From the NCBI GenBank assembly GCA_003660605.1, contig QMUN01000043.1, positions 1-6,743 of the forward strand: a stretch of 6,743 bases of DNA, given 5' to 3'. The stretch is from Thermococci archaeon. GTDB taxonomy: Archaea; Methanobacteriota_B; Thermococci; Methanofastidiosales; B48-G16. The notes beneath the pieces were generated by a model. It ran no database searches and was not told the DNA's origin. It saw only the letters and a program-made list of their open reading frames with translations. Shown here piece by piece: positions 1 to 5,673 of this stretch. A program made the position numbers and the translations under genes. Position 1 is the first letter of the stretch. The number at the start of each line of letters is the position of its first letter.

Positions 1-84
1 AGATCTTGGCGAAATAATTTCCGTACTCTACAGATGGGTATATTTATGCTCTATACTCCTAATTAAGAAAAGATGGATATAAAA

Positions 85-1419
85 TCACATTTTCATTCCT
101 TTAAACATTCCCATTTTTGGAAGTCTCTTCTTTCCGAACTGCTTGAACATTTTTTTCATCATGTTGTACTGATTCAGTAATTCCCTGACATCTTTTTCAT
201 TTCTACCAGATCCTTTTGATATCCTTTTAATCCTCGAATAATTGATTATTTTTGGTTTTTCAAGCTCTTTTTCTGTCATGGAATCCATAATTATCTTATA
301 GATCTTTAATTTTTCTTCACTAGTTTCCAAGACATCCTTCGGTAAATTAAATCCCATTCCAGGTATCATCTGCATTATTTTTTGGAGTGAGCCCATATTG
401 GAAACCATCTCTAATTGTTTATACATATCTCTCAGATTGAATTTTCCTGTCATAAATTTTTCAGCATATTTTTCATCGATTTCTTCTGTTGCAGCTTCCT
501 TAACCTTTTTAAGTAACGTTTCAAGATCTCCAAGACCTAAAAGTCTTGAAACGAATTTTTTAGGATCAAACTCCTCAATATCGTCTATCTTTTCTCCTTC
601 ACCAATAAACTTTATCTTTGCTTTAGTCGTAGCTGCAGAAGACAATGCACCGCCGCCTTTAGCAGATCCATCAAGCTTTGTAACTATGATAGAACCAACA
701 GGTGCTGCTTTGCTAAATGCTTTTGCCTGTGCCATCGCCTGCTGGCCTATCGTGCCGTCAATGACCAAAATGATTTCATCTGGATTTACCGCCTTTGATA
801 TTTTTTTCATCTCTTCTATAAGCCCTTTTTCTTCCTTATGCCTTCCAGCGGTATCCACTATAATTATGTCATTCTTTTTCTTCCTGAAATGTTTCACTCC
901 ATTCTTTGCAAGCTTAATAGCATCTTTTTCTTCGGGATCTCCAAAAACCTCTATATTATATGGCGAACAGTACTGCTGCAGCTGCTGATACGCTCCTGGT
1001 CTCCATGTATCTGAACAGACAACTCCAACTTTAAACCCTCTTTTCTGGAAAAATCTTGCTAATTTGCCTGTAGTAGTTGTTTTTCCACTTCCCTGAATTC
1101 CGATCATTAAAAAGATTGTGGATTCTGAAGGTTTCAGATGAATCTTTTCTGGTTCTTCTCCAAGAATTTTAGTCAGTTCGTCATAAACAATTCTTATTAT
1201 GTGTTCTTTTCTGGAAACACCCTTCGGAAGTTTTTCTTCCAGTGCTCTTTTCTCTATATTTTTTGATAACTGGAAAACTAACTCTATATTGACATCTGCA
1301 GCTATTAAAGCTCTCTGGATGTCTCTAACTATCTCTTTTATGAGTTTTTCATCGACCACTCCTTTTGTCAGCTTCTTCAACGCTTTATTCAACGCTTCTC
1401 CTAAAACCTCTAATACCAT
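85..1419 (-). CDS. srp54: Signal recognition particle 54 kDa GTPase (SRP54/Ffh)
   Basis: The SRP protein subunit binds signal sequences and 7S RNA at the ribosome and docks with the FtsY receptor through paired GTPase domains for co-translational membrane targeting. Domain order is complete. The N domain is at about residues 1-95. The G domain follows, with P-loop GIQGSGKTT (107-115), DTWRPGA (137-143), DTAGRH (189-194) and the specificity motif TKLDG (247-251). The methionine-rich M domain spans about 320-444. It includes NMGSLQKIMQMIPGMG and the RNA-binding stretch SRIKRISKGSGR (395-406), and ends in a Met/Lys-rich tail. At 444 residues it is a normal archaeal length. The start is supported by an SD-like AGGCGA at 1424-1429, four nt upstream of ATG. 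It lies 33 nt downstream of trm56 with no separate promoter seen, so it is probably the last gene of the operon starting near 2660. The identification is secure; operon membership is inferred. Confidence 0.97.
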   Translation of the reverse strand: MVLEVLGEALNKALKKLTKGVVDEKLIKEIVRDIQRALIAADVNIELVFQLSKNIEKRALEEKLPKGVSRKEHIIRIVYDELTKILGEEPEKIHLKPSESTIFLMIGIQGSGKTTTTGKLARFFQKRGFKVGVVCSDTWRPGAYQQLQQYCSPYNIEVFGDPEEKDAIKLAKNGVKHFRKKKNDIIIVDTAGRHKEEKGLIEEMKKISKAVNPDEIILVIDGTIGQQAMAQAKAFSKAAPVGSIIVTKLDGSAKGGGALSSAATTKAKIKFIGEGEKIDDIEEFDPKKFVSRLLGLGDLETLLKKVKEAATEEIDEKYAEKFMTGKFNLRDMYKQLEMVSNMGSLQKIMQMIPGMGFNLPKDVLETSEEKLKIYKIIMDSMTEKELEKPKIINYSRIKRISKGSGRNEKDVRELLNQYNMMKKMFKQFGKKRLPKMGMFKGMKM

Positions 1420-1452
1420 TTTCTCGCCTTTTAATTTTATGATCTTTGTTTT

Positions 1453-1968
1453 TTAAACTTTTTCTATCACGGTTTTTCCTTTTGCAGATGGTAGTATCCT
1501 CATCTCTGCATCCTCAAATTCTTTATAAAGATCTCTGTCTTTAAAAAATCTGTCTAGAAAAACAGCTAACGCAGCCACTTCTGAATGTGGCTGTGATCCT
1601 ATGGAGATATTGTAATCTGCTTTTTCATAAACTTCTGGAGGAACTTTTTCAGCCCCTACTACTATAAGTATATCTCTATCCTTACTTTTTTCCCTGATCT
1701 CCTCGATTTTATCTATTTTTTCCCCGTACATCGTCAGATGAACTATTATACCATTCCATTCATCTAAAATTTTCTTATAATTTTTAAAATCCACAAAAAA
1801 ATCTCCTCCCCAGGCCTTTACTACATCATCTAGAGTTTCTTTTATCTTTTTGTCCTCTCTCCATATAAAAATCCCATCGGCTCCAAAAGCTCTCGCAACT
1901 AAACAAACGTGTGTTGTAATTCTTTTATCCCTCTGAGGTCTGTGCCCAATTCGAAGAACAGCGATCAA
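1453..1968 (-). CDS. trm56: tRNA (cytidine-56-2'-O)-methyltransferase aTrm56 (SPOUT family)
   Basis: This cytoplasmic archaeal enzyme uses S-adenosylmethionine to methylate the ribose 2'-OH of C56 in the tRNA T-loop, stabilising the elbow. The family signature [20 protein letters not shown] is followed by [10 protein letters not shown]. The SPOUT knot region carries [20 protein letters not shown] and [20 protein letters not shown]. From TTG at 1968 the protein is 171 residues. An in-frame ATG at 1989 would add MDDQGEI. I prefer TTG for three reasons. It gives the short N-terminus usual in the family (M-x-x-VLR). It forms a TTGA overlap with the upstream stop codon. It has a perfect AGGTGA SD four nt upstream (1973-1978), whereas the ATG has none. 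It is translationally coupled to the gene at 1965-2660 and followed by srp54. The family is secure; the start is about 75% sure. Confidence 0.93.
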   Translation of the reverse strand: MIAVLRIGHRPQRDKRITTHVCLVARAFGADGIFIWREDKKIKETLDDVVKAWGGDFFVDFKNYKKILDEWNGIIVHLTMYGEKIDKIEEIREKSKDRDILIVVGAEKVPPEVYEKADYNISIGSQPHSEVAALAVFLDRFFKDRDLYKEFEDAEMRILPSAKGKTVIEKV

Positions 1969-2660
1969 TATCTCACCTTGATCATCCATTCTGAGGATTC
2001 AAGGTCTTCGTAGTAATAATTTTCAAATGTTATATAATATGGTTGCCATCCAAGTATGTTGAAGTGGAAAATAACTTTTAATCCACTATCTGGCGGTATC
2101 TCTTTTATAGACTCAAAATTTTCAGCTTCAAAAGAGGTCACCGTTAACTGGATCCACTGGACCTTATCTTCTATATACTCTCCTTCTCTTTTATAAAAGA
2201 GGAGAGAAATATTTTTCAGGTCAAAGGGCTGTGGCACTTCAGTCTCATTTTTAAATAGAACTTCAACACCAATACTTTCGTACTCCTCTTTTTTCTCCAT
2301 CCTAAGTACTTTAACCCAAAGCCTGTCGTCTGTAGTGTATTCTCCAATCTCACCCGTGATCTCATTCTTTATCCACTCTACTTTTGGCTTCGTTTCCGGC
2401 GGCGTTGTAGTGGGAGGTAAGGTAGTTGGGGGTAAAGTGGTGGGAGGTAAAGTAGTAGGAGCTAAAGTAGTAGGGGGAGGCGGAGGGGTAGTTATAGGCG
2501 GTGTGGTCGGGGGAATAGTCGTGGGAGGATACGTTTCTACAGGTCTCTCACTGTTGATTACATAAAGTATGGTTGAAAACATGAAAATTACTCCTAAAAT
2601 TATGAGTATATAGATTCCCCATTCCTTGGGGTTTTTTTCCTTCTCATTTGAATTGCCCAT
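1965..2660 (-). CDS. Membrane-anchored protein with Pro/Thr-rich stalk and extracytoplasmic domain
   Basis: The specific function is unknown. The 231-residue protein has a short charged cytoplasmic N-terminus (1-13) and one hydrophobic segment (about 14-35, [20 protein letters not shown]). A low-complexity Pro/Thr stalk follows (about 45-92, repeated TTLPP units), then a roughly 140-residue C-terminal domain rich in beta-prone stretches such as LWVKVLRM and IGVEVLFKN, with no cysteines. This layout fits an N-terminally anchored, probably O-glycosylated surface protein whose stalk spans the S-layer. The C-terminal part resembles immunoglobulin-like/DUF4352-type domains in pattern, but I cannot confirm a family. 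It is the first gene of the operon with trm56 and srp54; its TGA overlaps the trm56 TTG. A TATA box about 27 nt upstream of the ATG and the absence of an SD suggest a leaderless transcript. Confidence 0.85.
   Translation of the reverse strand: MGNSNEKEKNPKEWGIYILIILGVIFMFSTILYVINSERPVETYPPTTIPPTTPPITTPPPPPTTLAPTTLPPTTLPPTTLPPTTTPPETKPKVEWIKNEITGEIGEYTTDDRLWVKVLRMEKKEEYESIGVEVLFKNETEVPQPFDLKNISLLFYKREGEYIEDKVQWIQLTVTSFEAENFESIKEIPPDSGLKVIFHFNILGWQPYYITFENYYYEDLESSEWMIKVRY
1973..1978 (-). promoter_or_regulatory. Shine-Dalgarno AGGTGA for trm56 TTG start
   Basis: AGGTGA matches the archaeal 16S rRNA anti-SD end and lies four nt upstream of TTG at 1966-1968. The same hexamer with the same four-nt spacing precedes the YbjQ-like gene, and a one-mismatch version precedes srp54. 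The site lies inside the last codons of the upstream gene and decides the start choice. Confidence 0.6.
2413..2472 (-). repeat. Four 15-bp tandem repeats encoding the Pro/Thr stalk
   Basis: Four imperfect 15-bp units, at 2413-2427, 2428-2442, 2443-2457 and 2458-2472, encode TTLPP-type pentapeptides; the last unit read on the plus strand gives TTLAP. The wider tract, about 2385-2530, is almost free of C on the plus strand. Such in-frame repeats can change stalk length between strains by slippage or recombination. Confidence 0.85.
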
Positions 2661-2683
2661 AAGACCTTATATCTCAGTTCAGA

Positions 2684-2692
2684 CTTAAAAAG
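2684..2692 (-). promoter_or_regulatory. TATA box for the stalk protein-trm56-srp54 operon
   Basis: CTTTTTAAG on the minus strand is centred about 27 nt upstream of the ATG at 2660, which predicts a leaderless mRNA. No SD precedes that ATG. Confidence 0.5.
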
Positions 2693-2704
2693 ATTGCGTA
2701 ACTA

Positions 2705-2712
2705 TTATAAAG
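2705..2712 (+). promoter_or_regulatory. TATA box for the DUF401 gene
   Basis: TTATAAAG on the plus strand is centred about 25 nt upstream of the ATG at 2733. It is divergent from the promoter at 2684-2692, so both transcription units start from the 72-bp intergenic gap. Confidence 0.55.
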
Positions 2713-2732
2713 ATTTTTGCTTATGATGATCG

Positions 2733-3872
2733 ATGCTCGATCTTATAATCGGATTTGCAGCTATAGTAATTTTAATAAGGAAAAAAGTAAATTATGGTTT
2801 CTCAATGATACTTGGAGGTATTGTAATAGGACTTATTGATGGTTTTAATCTTTCTGATTTCTATTATATACTCCAAAAAAGCGCCTTGGATTATTCTACT
2901 TTGAGATTGATATGTATCGTTTTAATGATAAACATCTTAGGCTATTTGTTGAGAGATTTTGGGCAGATAGATAGAGCACTTGAAAATCTGAGATTTCTGG
3001 GATCTAAAAATATTCTAATCCTGATTCCCGCAGTTTTCGGTCTTATGCCAATGCCAGGAGGTGCTCTTGTTTCCGCCCCAATAATAGACCCTGAAGCCTC
3101 CAAGTTAGATATATCTCAAGAATATAAAACATTTATAAACTTCTGGTTCAGACATGTTGTATTCTTTATTTTTCCTTTAAGTGGTGCCATAATTCTTGCT
3201 TCCGAGTTAGGGGACTTGAGTGTCTATAGAATAATACTGTACCAGACCCCCTTCTTTTTCCTGGCCATTTTTCTTGGATTATGGAGGATAAGAGGTATAA
3301 AAAATGAAAATAAAAATAAAGATCTAAATATCCTCTTCATCTGGCATTTTTTACCCATAATCCTAGTAATCGTATTAAATATATTTTTAGGCCTGGATTT
3401 TATTTATGGCTTAATTATAGCTATAATCCTTGTTTTTATACAGAATAAAAGTAAGAATTTTAAGATGATATTAAAGGGGTTTTCGTACAATCTTGTAATC
3501 GCGATTTTTGGAATAATGTTCTTTAGATTCACGGTAGAAAAAACAGGTTTAGTAGAAAGTTTCCTGATCGACTGGCTTCCTATGGAGCTTCTTATAGTGA
3601 TCATTCCGTGGATAATGGGACTGGCTACAGGTCTTAGCATGGCTGCAATAGGAATTACATTCCCCCTTCTTCTTCCCCTGACAACTTCTCCACTCCATAT
3701 TTCTATCCTCTATGTGTCATGCGTTCTGGGGTATCTATTATCTCCTTTACACCTCTGTCTGATAGTTACAAAAGAATACTATAAATCAAATCTCGGAAAA
3801 GTTTACAAACTATTTCTTCCCCTCCTTCTTATTCTTCTTCTCTGCAACCTTATTTATGCATTCCTGATATAA
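2733..3872 (+). CDS. DUF401 family polytopic membrane protein (putative ion/organic anion permease)
   Basis: This integral membrane protein of 379 residues has about 11-12 hydrophobic segments. It carries the DUF401 hallmarks: LMPMPGGALVSAP (104-116), FWFRH (137-141) and GYLLSPLHLCLIVT (333-346). The family has no firmly established substrate. It has the fold pattern of the ion transporter superfamily (gluconate permease/ArsB/NhaD-like): two halves, each with a Gly/Pro-rich re-entrant motif, here PMPGGALVSAP and GLSMAAIGITFPLLLP (300-315). Transport of an organic or inorganic anion is therefore a reasonable inference only. The length is normal for the family. The start is the ATG about 25 nt downstream of a TATA box, probably leaderless. 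The ATGs at 2723 and 2726 are in another frame. The gene stands alone, divergent from the stalk protein operon, and ends nine nt from the 3' end of the convergent tRNA-Arg. Confidence 0.92.
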   Translation: MLDLIIGFAAIVILIRKKVNYGFSMILGGIVIGLIDGFNLSDFYYILQKSALDYSTLRLICIVLMINILGYLLRDFGQIDRALENLRFLGSKNILILIPAVFGLMPMPGGALVSAPIIDPEASKLDISQEYKTFINFWFRHVVFFIFPLSGAIILASELGDLSVYRIILYQTPFFFLAIFLGLWRIRGIKNENKNKDLNILFIWHFLPIILVIVLNIFLGLDFIYGLIIAIILVFIQNKSKNFKMILKGFSYNLVIAIFGIMFFRFTVEKTGLVESFLIDWLPMELLIVIIPWIMGLATGLSMAAIGITFPLLLPLTTSPLHISILYVSCVLGYLLSPLHLCLIVTKEYYKSNLGKVYKLFLPLLLILLLCNLIYAFLI

Positions 3873-3876
3873 AAAT
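3871..3876 (-). terminator. Oligo-T stretch after tRNA-Arg
   Basis: A TTTTT run on the minus strand begins about six nt past the tRNA-Arg discriminator base and overlaps the last codon of the convergent DUF401 gene. Archaeal RNA polymerase commonly terminates at such runs. Confidence 0.45.
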
Positions 3877-3881
3877 AATTA

Positions 3882-3953
3882 TGCCCTCGCCGGGACTCGA
3901 ACCCGGGTTTGCGGCTCCGCAGGCCACTGTCCTATCCACTAAACTACGAGGGC
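3882..3953 (-). tRNA. tRNA-Arg (anticodon GCG)
   Basis: The cloverleaf is complete on the minus strand. The acceptor stem is GCCCTCG/CGAGGGC. The D arm is GTTT-GGAC. The anticodon stem GTGGC/GCCGC has loop CTGCGGA with anticodon GCG, reading CGC and CGU. The T stem CCGGG/CCCGG has loop TTCGAGT, whose C is position 56, the aTrm56 target. The discriminator is A and CCA is not encoded. No TATA box lies 25-30 nt upstream of the mature 5' end. The nearest is that of the microprotein ORF 3944-4060, so the tRNA is probably cut from a longer precursor. Confidence 0.97.
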
Positions 3954-4060
3954 TTTTCCTTCATTCTCTTTTCTATGTTCCAGACCCTCTTAGTAAGATC
4001 TCTAAGCCAGAAAAGTATTATCAGGATCACTGCCAGGTATACGTACTCGTCTCCTTCCAT
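3944..4060 (-). CDS. Predicted 38-residue membrane microprotein overlapping tRNA-Arg
   Basis: This short ORF runs from ATG at 4060 to a TAG at 3944-3946. The product is MEGDEYVYLAVILIILFWL followed by RDLTKRVWNIEKRMKEKPS. It has an acidic start, one strongly hydrophobic helix (about residues 6-19) and a basic amphipathic helix with a tryptophan, typical of small single-pass membrane proteins. Its GC content (about 43%) is clearly above that of the flanking spacer. A good TATA box is centred about 27 nt upstream of the ATG, the spacing seen at other leaderless genes here. The last two codons and the stop are the first 10 nt of tRNA-Arg. It matches no family I recognise, and chance coding potential of a tRNA leader remains possible. 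Confidence 0.6.
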   Translation of the reverse strand: MEGDEYVYLAVILIILFWLRDLTKRVWNIEKRMKEKPS

Positions 4061-4082
4061 AATAAATAGTATGTATGAAATT

Positions 4083-4092
4083 ATTTAAATAT
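4083..4092 (-). promoter_or_regulatory. TATA box for microprotein ORF and tRNA-Arg
   Basis: ATATTTAAAT on the minus strand is centred about 27 nt upstream of the ATG at 4060. It is the only convincing promoter upstream of tRNA-Arg, about 105 nt before the mature 5' end beyond the start site. Confidence 0.6.
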
Positions 4093-4112
4093 GATTGTTT
4101 GAAGGATGTATG

Positions 4113-4117
4113 AAAAA
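4113..4117 (-). terminator. Oligo-T stretch after the Lys-rich tail gene
   Basis: TTTTT on the minus strand lies about 18 nt past the TAA of the gene at 4135-4485 and upstream of the next promoter. It could terminate that gene. Confidence 0.35.
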
Positions 4118-4134
4118 GTTCTTCGCATAGTTCG

Positions 4135-4485
4135 TTATTTCTTTTTAGCTTTTAATTCAGATTTTAATTTTTTCTTTAGTATTTTTTCTTCGTTTTTTGC
4201 TTTTTTCTTTTCCAATTTTAATTTCTCTTTTTCTATAATTCCTTTTTCAGTTAAAACAACGTCTTCTTTTAAGGATACTCCTCCTCTATACTTATATGTA
4301 AAAATTAACGAAATAACTATATAGAACACCAGTATTAAAGTTATTGGTATGGATATAAAATTTGGAACTGAGAAAAAACGTGTTATTGCTAAAAATACCG
4401 AAAGAAAACCAAGACCTGCCCATGCATGGTGCTTGAATTGATTGTATTTCCTTTTAAGCTCTAACTCACTTCTCATTTTCATCAT
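4135..4485 (-). CDS. Two-TM membrane protein with lysine-rich C-terminal tail, unknown function
   Basis: I do not recognise a family. The 116-residue protein has a basic N-terminus (MMKMRSELELKRKYNQFKHH) and two hydrophobic helices (about 22-39 and 44-64) joined by a short Pro/Asn turn. A cytoplasmic tail follows, in which 17 of the last 36 residues are lysine, mixed with glutamate. Both ends are probably cytoplasmic under the positive-inside rule. The tail is predicted to be helical or coiled and could contact RNA, ribosomes or acidic lipids; that is inference from composition only. A TATA box at 4506-4513 lies 24-28 nt upstream of the first two ATGs (4485 and 4482), so either may be the leaderless start and the second fits slightly better. 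It is a single-gene unit, divergent from tRNA-His. Confidence 0.83.
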   Translation of the reverse strand: MMKMRSELELKRKYNQFKHHAWAGLGFLSVFLAITRFFSVPNFISIPITLILVFYIVISLIFTYKYRGGVSLKEDVVLTEKGIIEKEKLKLEKKKAKNEEKILKKKLKSELKAKKK

Positions 4486-4505
4486 CTTATCTTATGACAA
4501 TTGTT

Positions 4506-4513
4506 TTTATAAA
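4506..4513 (-). promoter_or_regulatory. TATA box for the Lys-rich tail gene
   Basis: TTTATAAA within a longer ATTTATAAAAA on the minus strand is centred 24-28 nt upstream of the two candidate ATGs at 4485 and 4482. Confidence 0.55.
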
Positions 4514-4533
4514 TCCTTTTGTGCATGGCAAAA

Positions 4534-4542
4534 CTTTAAAAG
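4534..4542 (+). promoter_or_regulatory. TATA box for tRNA-His
   Basis: CTTTAAAAG on the plus strand is centred about 28 nt upstream of the mature 5' end of tRNA-His at 4566. Transcription would therefore begin at or very near the mature end. Confidence 0.6.
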
Positions 4543-4565
4543 TAAACTTACAAAAATTTTATTAT

Positions 4566-4638
4566 GGCTAGGGTAGGGTAGCGGTTATCCTAAAGGACTG
4601 TGGATCCTTTGACTCGGGTTCAAATCCCGGCCCTGGCC
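4566..4638 (+). tRNA. tRNA-His (anticodon GTG) with encoded G-1
   Basis: The cloverleaf is complete. The acceptor stem GCTAGGG/CCCTGGC is extended by G at 4566 (position -1) facing C73 at 4638, the histidine identity pair. The anticodon stem AAGGA/TCCTT has loop CTGTGGA, anticodon GTG. The T stem TCGGG/CCCGG has loop TTCAAAT, with C56 available to aTrm56. CCA is not encoded. Because G-1 is in the DNA, no Thg1-type addition is needed. Confidence 0.97.
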
Positions 4639-4692
4639 CTAACCCAAAGAAAAAAAGATTATTTATGAAGGGAGGGAGATATAGAAAAAAAG

Positions 4693-4706
4693 TATTATTT
4701 TTATTT
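4693..4706 (+). terminator. T-rich stretch downstream of tRNA-His
   Basis: The segment TATTATTTTTATTT, with a five-T run, lies about 55 nt past the tRNA. On the opposite strand, 4685-4691 gives seven T that could end a transcript from the GNAT pseudogene. The 145-bp gap 4639-4782 holds nothing else I can support. Confidence 0.25.
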
Positions 4707-4782
4707 AAAAGTAATTTAATTGTCCTTAATGTTTCGAAAAGGGAATATGATGTCCATGCAAAGGATTGTTATTTCTAATGTA

Positions 4783-5402
4783 CTATCTGCACTTTCTTAA
4801 CATTCCGTAGTGAGGAAGCGTGGTTTCTGGAACCATCCCTTTCTCTACCACCTCAAATCCGTATCTTTCATAAATTGCAACATTTTTCTCAGTCTGCGTT
4901 TCTAAAAAACATGGTATTTTTTCGCTATCTAGTCGATTTAACATAGCTTTTATTAATATTCGTGCATATCCCCTCCCTTGATATGCTGGCGCAACACCAA
5001 TAGGGCCTAAGTACCAATGTGGCTGCTTAACAACTCTATTACGAAGATCAATTGAATAATGATTGATAGTTTCCAGTCTAGAAACTGTACTGAATCCTAA
5101 TTGAAAATAAAGTTTCCATCCACGACTCTTATAGCTTGTATCTTACTTATCACAGCTTTATTACTCGGTAGCCACGCAGCTACACCTTCAATATTTTCTG
5201 AAAGAGCATAAACTTCACCATGTGCAATACTATAATTAATACGGAAGAGAAAATATTCGTATAATTTATCAATTCTTGTCTTTTTCTCTGGATAAATAAA
5301 ACAACAGAGTGGATCCTCCTAAAAGGCATGAGCAAGGACATTTGCAGCTGGCTTAAGATGTTTTTTGTTTATTCGAAAGAGATCATCCAAGTTATAATAC
5401 AT
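4783..5402 (-). pseudogene. Degraded GNAT-family N-acetyltransferase
   Basis: An intact copy would be about 206 residues and would transfer acetyl from acetyl-CoA to an unknown amine. The reading starts MYYNLDDLFRINKKHLKP and continues to LAHAF, where TAG at 5319-5321 interrupts codon 28 just before EDPL. It resumes through GVAAWLPSNKAV. A one-base loss near 5121-5126 (about codon 93) then shifts the frame to GWKLYFQLGFSTVSRLE. The acetyl-CoA-binding motif A is intact (GPIGVAPAYQGRGYARILI), as is the GNAT C-terminus (TEKNVAIYERYGFEVVEKG) up to TAG at 4783-4785. Five of 13 arginine codons are CGN, while neighbours use almost only AGA/AGG, which suggests acquisition by transfer. A TATA-like element remains upstream. 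A sequencing error could explain one lesion but less easily both. TAG ends several genes here, so pyrrolysine readthrough is unlikely. Confidence 0.85.
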
Positions 5403-5418
5403 GATAGTACCTACAATC

Positions 5419-5430
5419 TTAAATTTATTA
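5419..5430 (-). promoter_or_regulatory. Remnant TATA-like element of the GNAT pseudogene
   Basis: The minus-strand AT-rich stretch TAATAAATTTAA lies about 20-28 nt upstream of the former ATG at 5402. It suggests the broken gene may still be transcribed. Confidence 0.35.
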
Positions 5431-5469
5431 ATTTTTTGAGATTAATAAACACACTCACTCAGATGGTCT

Positions 5470-5673
5470 CTATATTCCTTCTATCTTCTCTTCTTTGAGT
5501 CTGTCCCTTATTGCAGAGAATATGAGAAACAGAAAGCCGAGTATTATCAGTAGCACTATACCTTTTATCCAGATTTCTATGTCTGCCAGTATAAATTTAT
5601 AGATGCCATAAGCTAAAGGAGCTCCCACTCCTATCCCCAGACATAGAAAACCTAAACTCCTGAGAAGATCCAT
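5470..5673 (-). CDS. Small two-TM membrane protein coupled to the YbjQ-like gene
   Basis: The function is unknown. The 67-residue protein has two hydrophobic helices (about 6-29 and 34-55) separated by a short acidic loop (ADIEIW). It ends in a charged amphipathic tail, SAIRDRLKEEKIEGI. The N-terminus MDLLRSLGFLCLGIGVG and the R-D-R-L motif after the second helix resemble small archaeal membrane proteins I have seen described only as hypothetical. Its ATG overlaps the TAA of the upstream YbjQ-like gene by one base (TAATG), with a GAGG eight nt upstream, so translation is probably coupled and the two products may act together at the membrane. It is the last gene of the HAD-YbjQ operon; the GNAT pseudogene follows downstream. 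A real gene is likely; its role is not known. Confidence 0.85.
   Translation of the reverse strand: MDLLRSLGFLCLGIGVGAPLAYGIYKFILADIEIWIKGIVLLIILGFLFLIFSAIRDRLKEEKIEGI

Noticed and set aside
1..84. Possible minus-strand promoter (ATAAATATA near 41-50) and short inverted repeat GAAATAATTTC at 11-21
   Set aside because: Any gene it would serve lies beyond the left edge, and nothing in the window supports it.
2186..2201. Perfect 16-bp palindrome CTCTTTTATAAAAGAG
   Set aside because: It lies inside the coding region of the stalk protein, is explained by LFYKRE-type codons, is too far from trm56 to be its promoter, and has no flanking extension of the arms.
2335..2565. Plus-strand Gly/Val-repeat ORF
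   Set aside because: It is the antisense shadow of the Pro/Thr stalk; the minus-strand frame has the anchor, promoter and coupling.
2723..2729. ATGATGA resembling a C/D sRNA C box
   Set aside because: No CTGA D box lies at a suitable distance, and the site overlaps the DUF401 start region.
3881..4069. Plus-strand 62-residue ORF starting in tRNA-Arg
   Set aside because: It is the antisense of the tRNA and microprotein ORF, with no promoter or SD.
4665..4778. 37-residue plus-strand ORF just downstream of tRNA-His (starts MKGGRYRKKVLFLF)
   Set aside because: It has no SD and no TATA at the leaderless spacing, its composition matches the AT-rich spacer, and it has no recognisable features.
4566..4785. 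tRNA-His as an integration site for a mobile element
   Set aside because: No integrase and no repeated copy of the tRNA 3' end is seen elsewhere in the window.
5319..5321. Pyrrolysine readthrough of TAG in the GNAT gene
   Set aside because: TAG is used as the normal stop of the HAD, 67-residue, microprotein and GNAT genes here, and a separate frameshift also breaks the frame.
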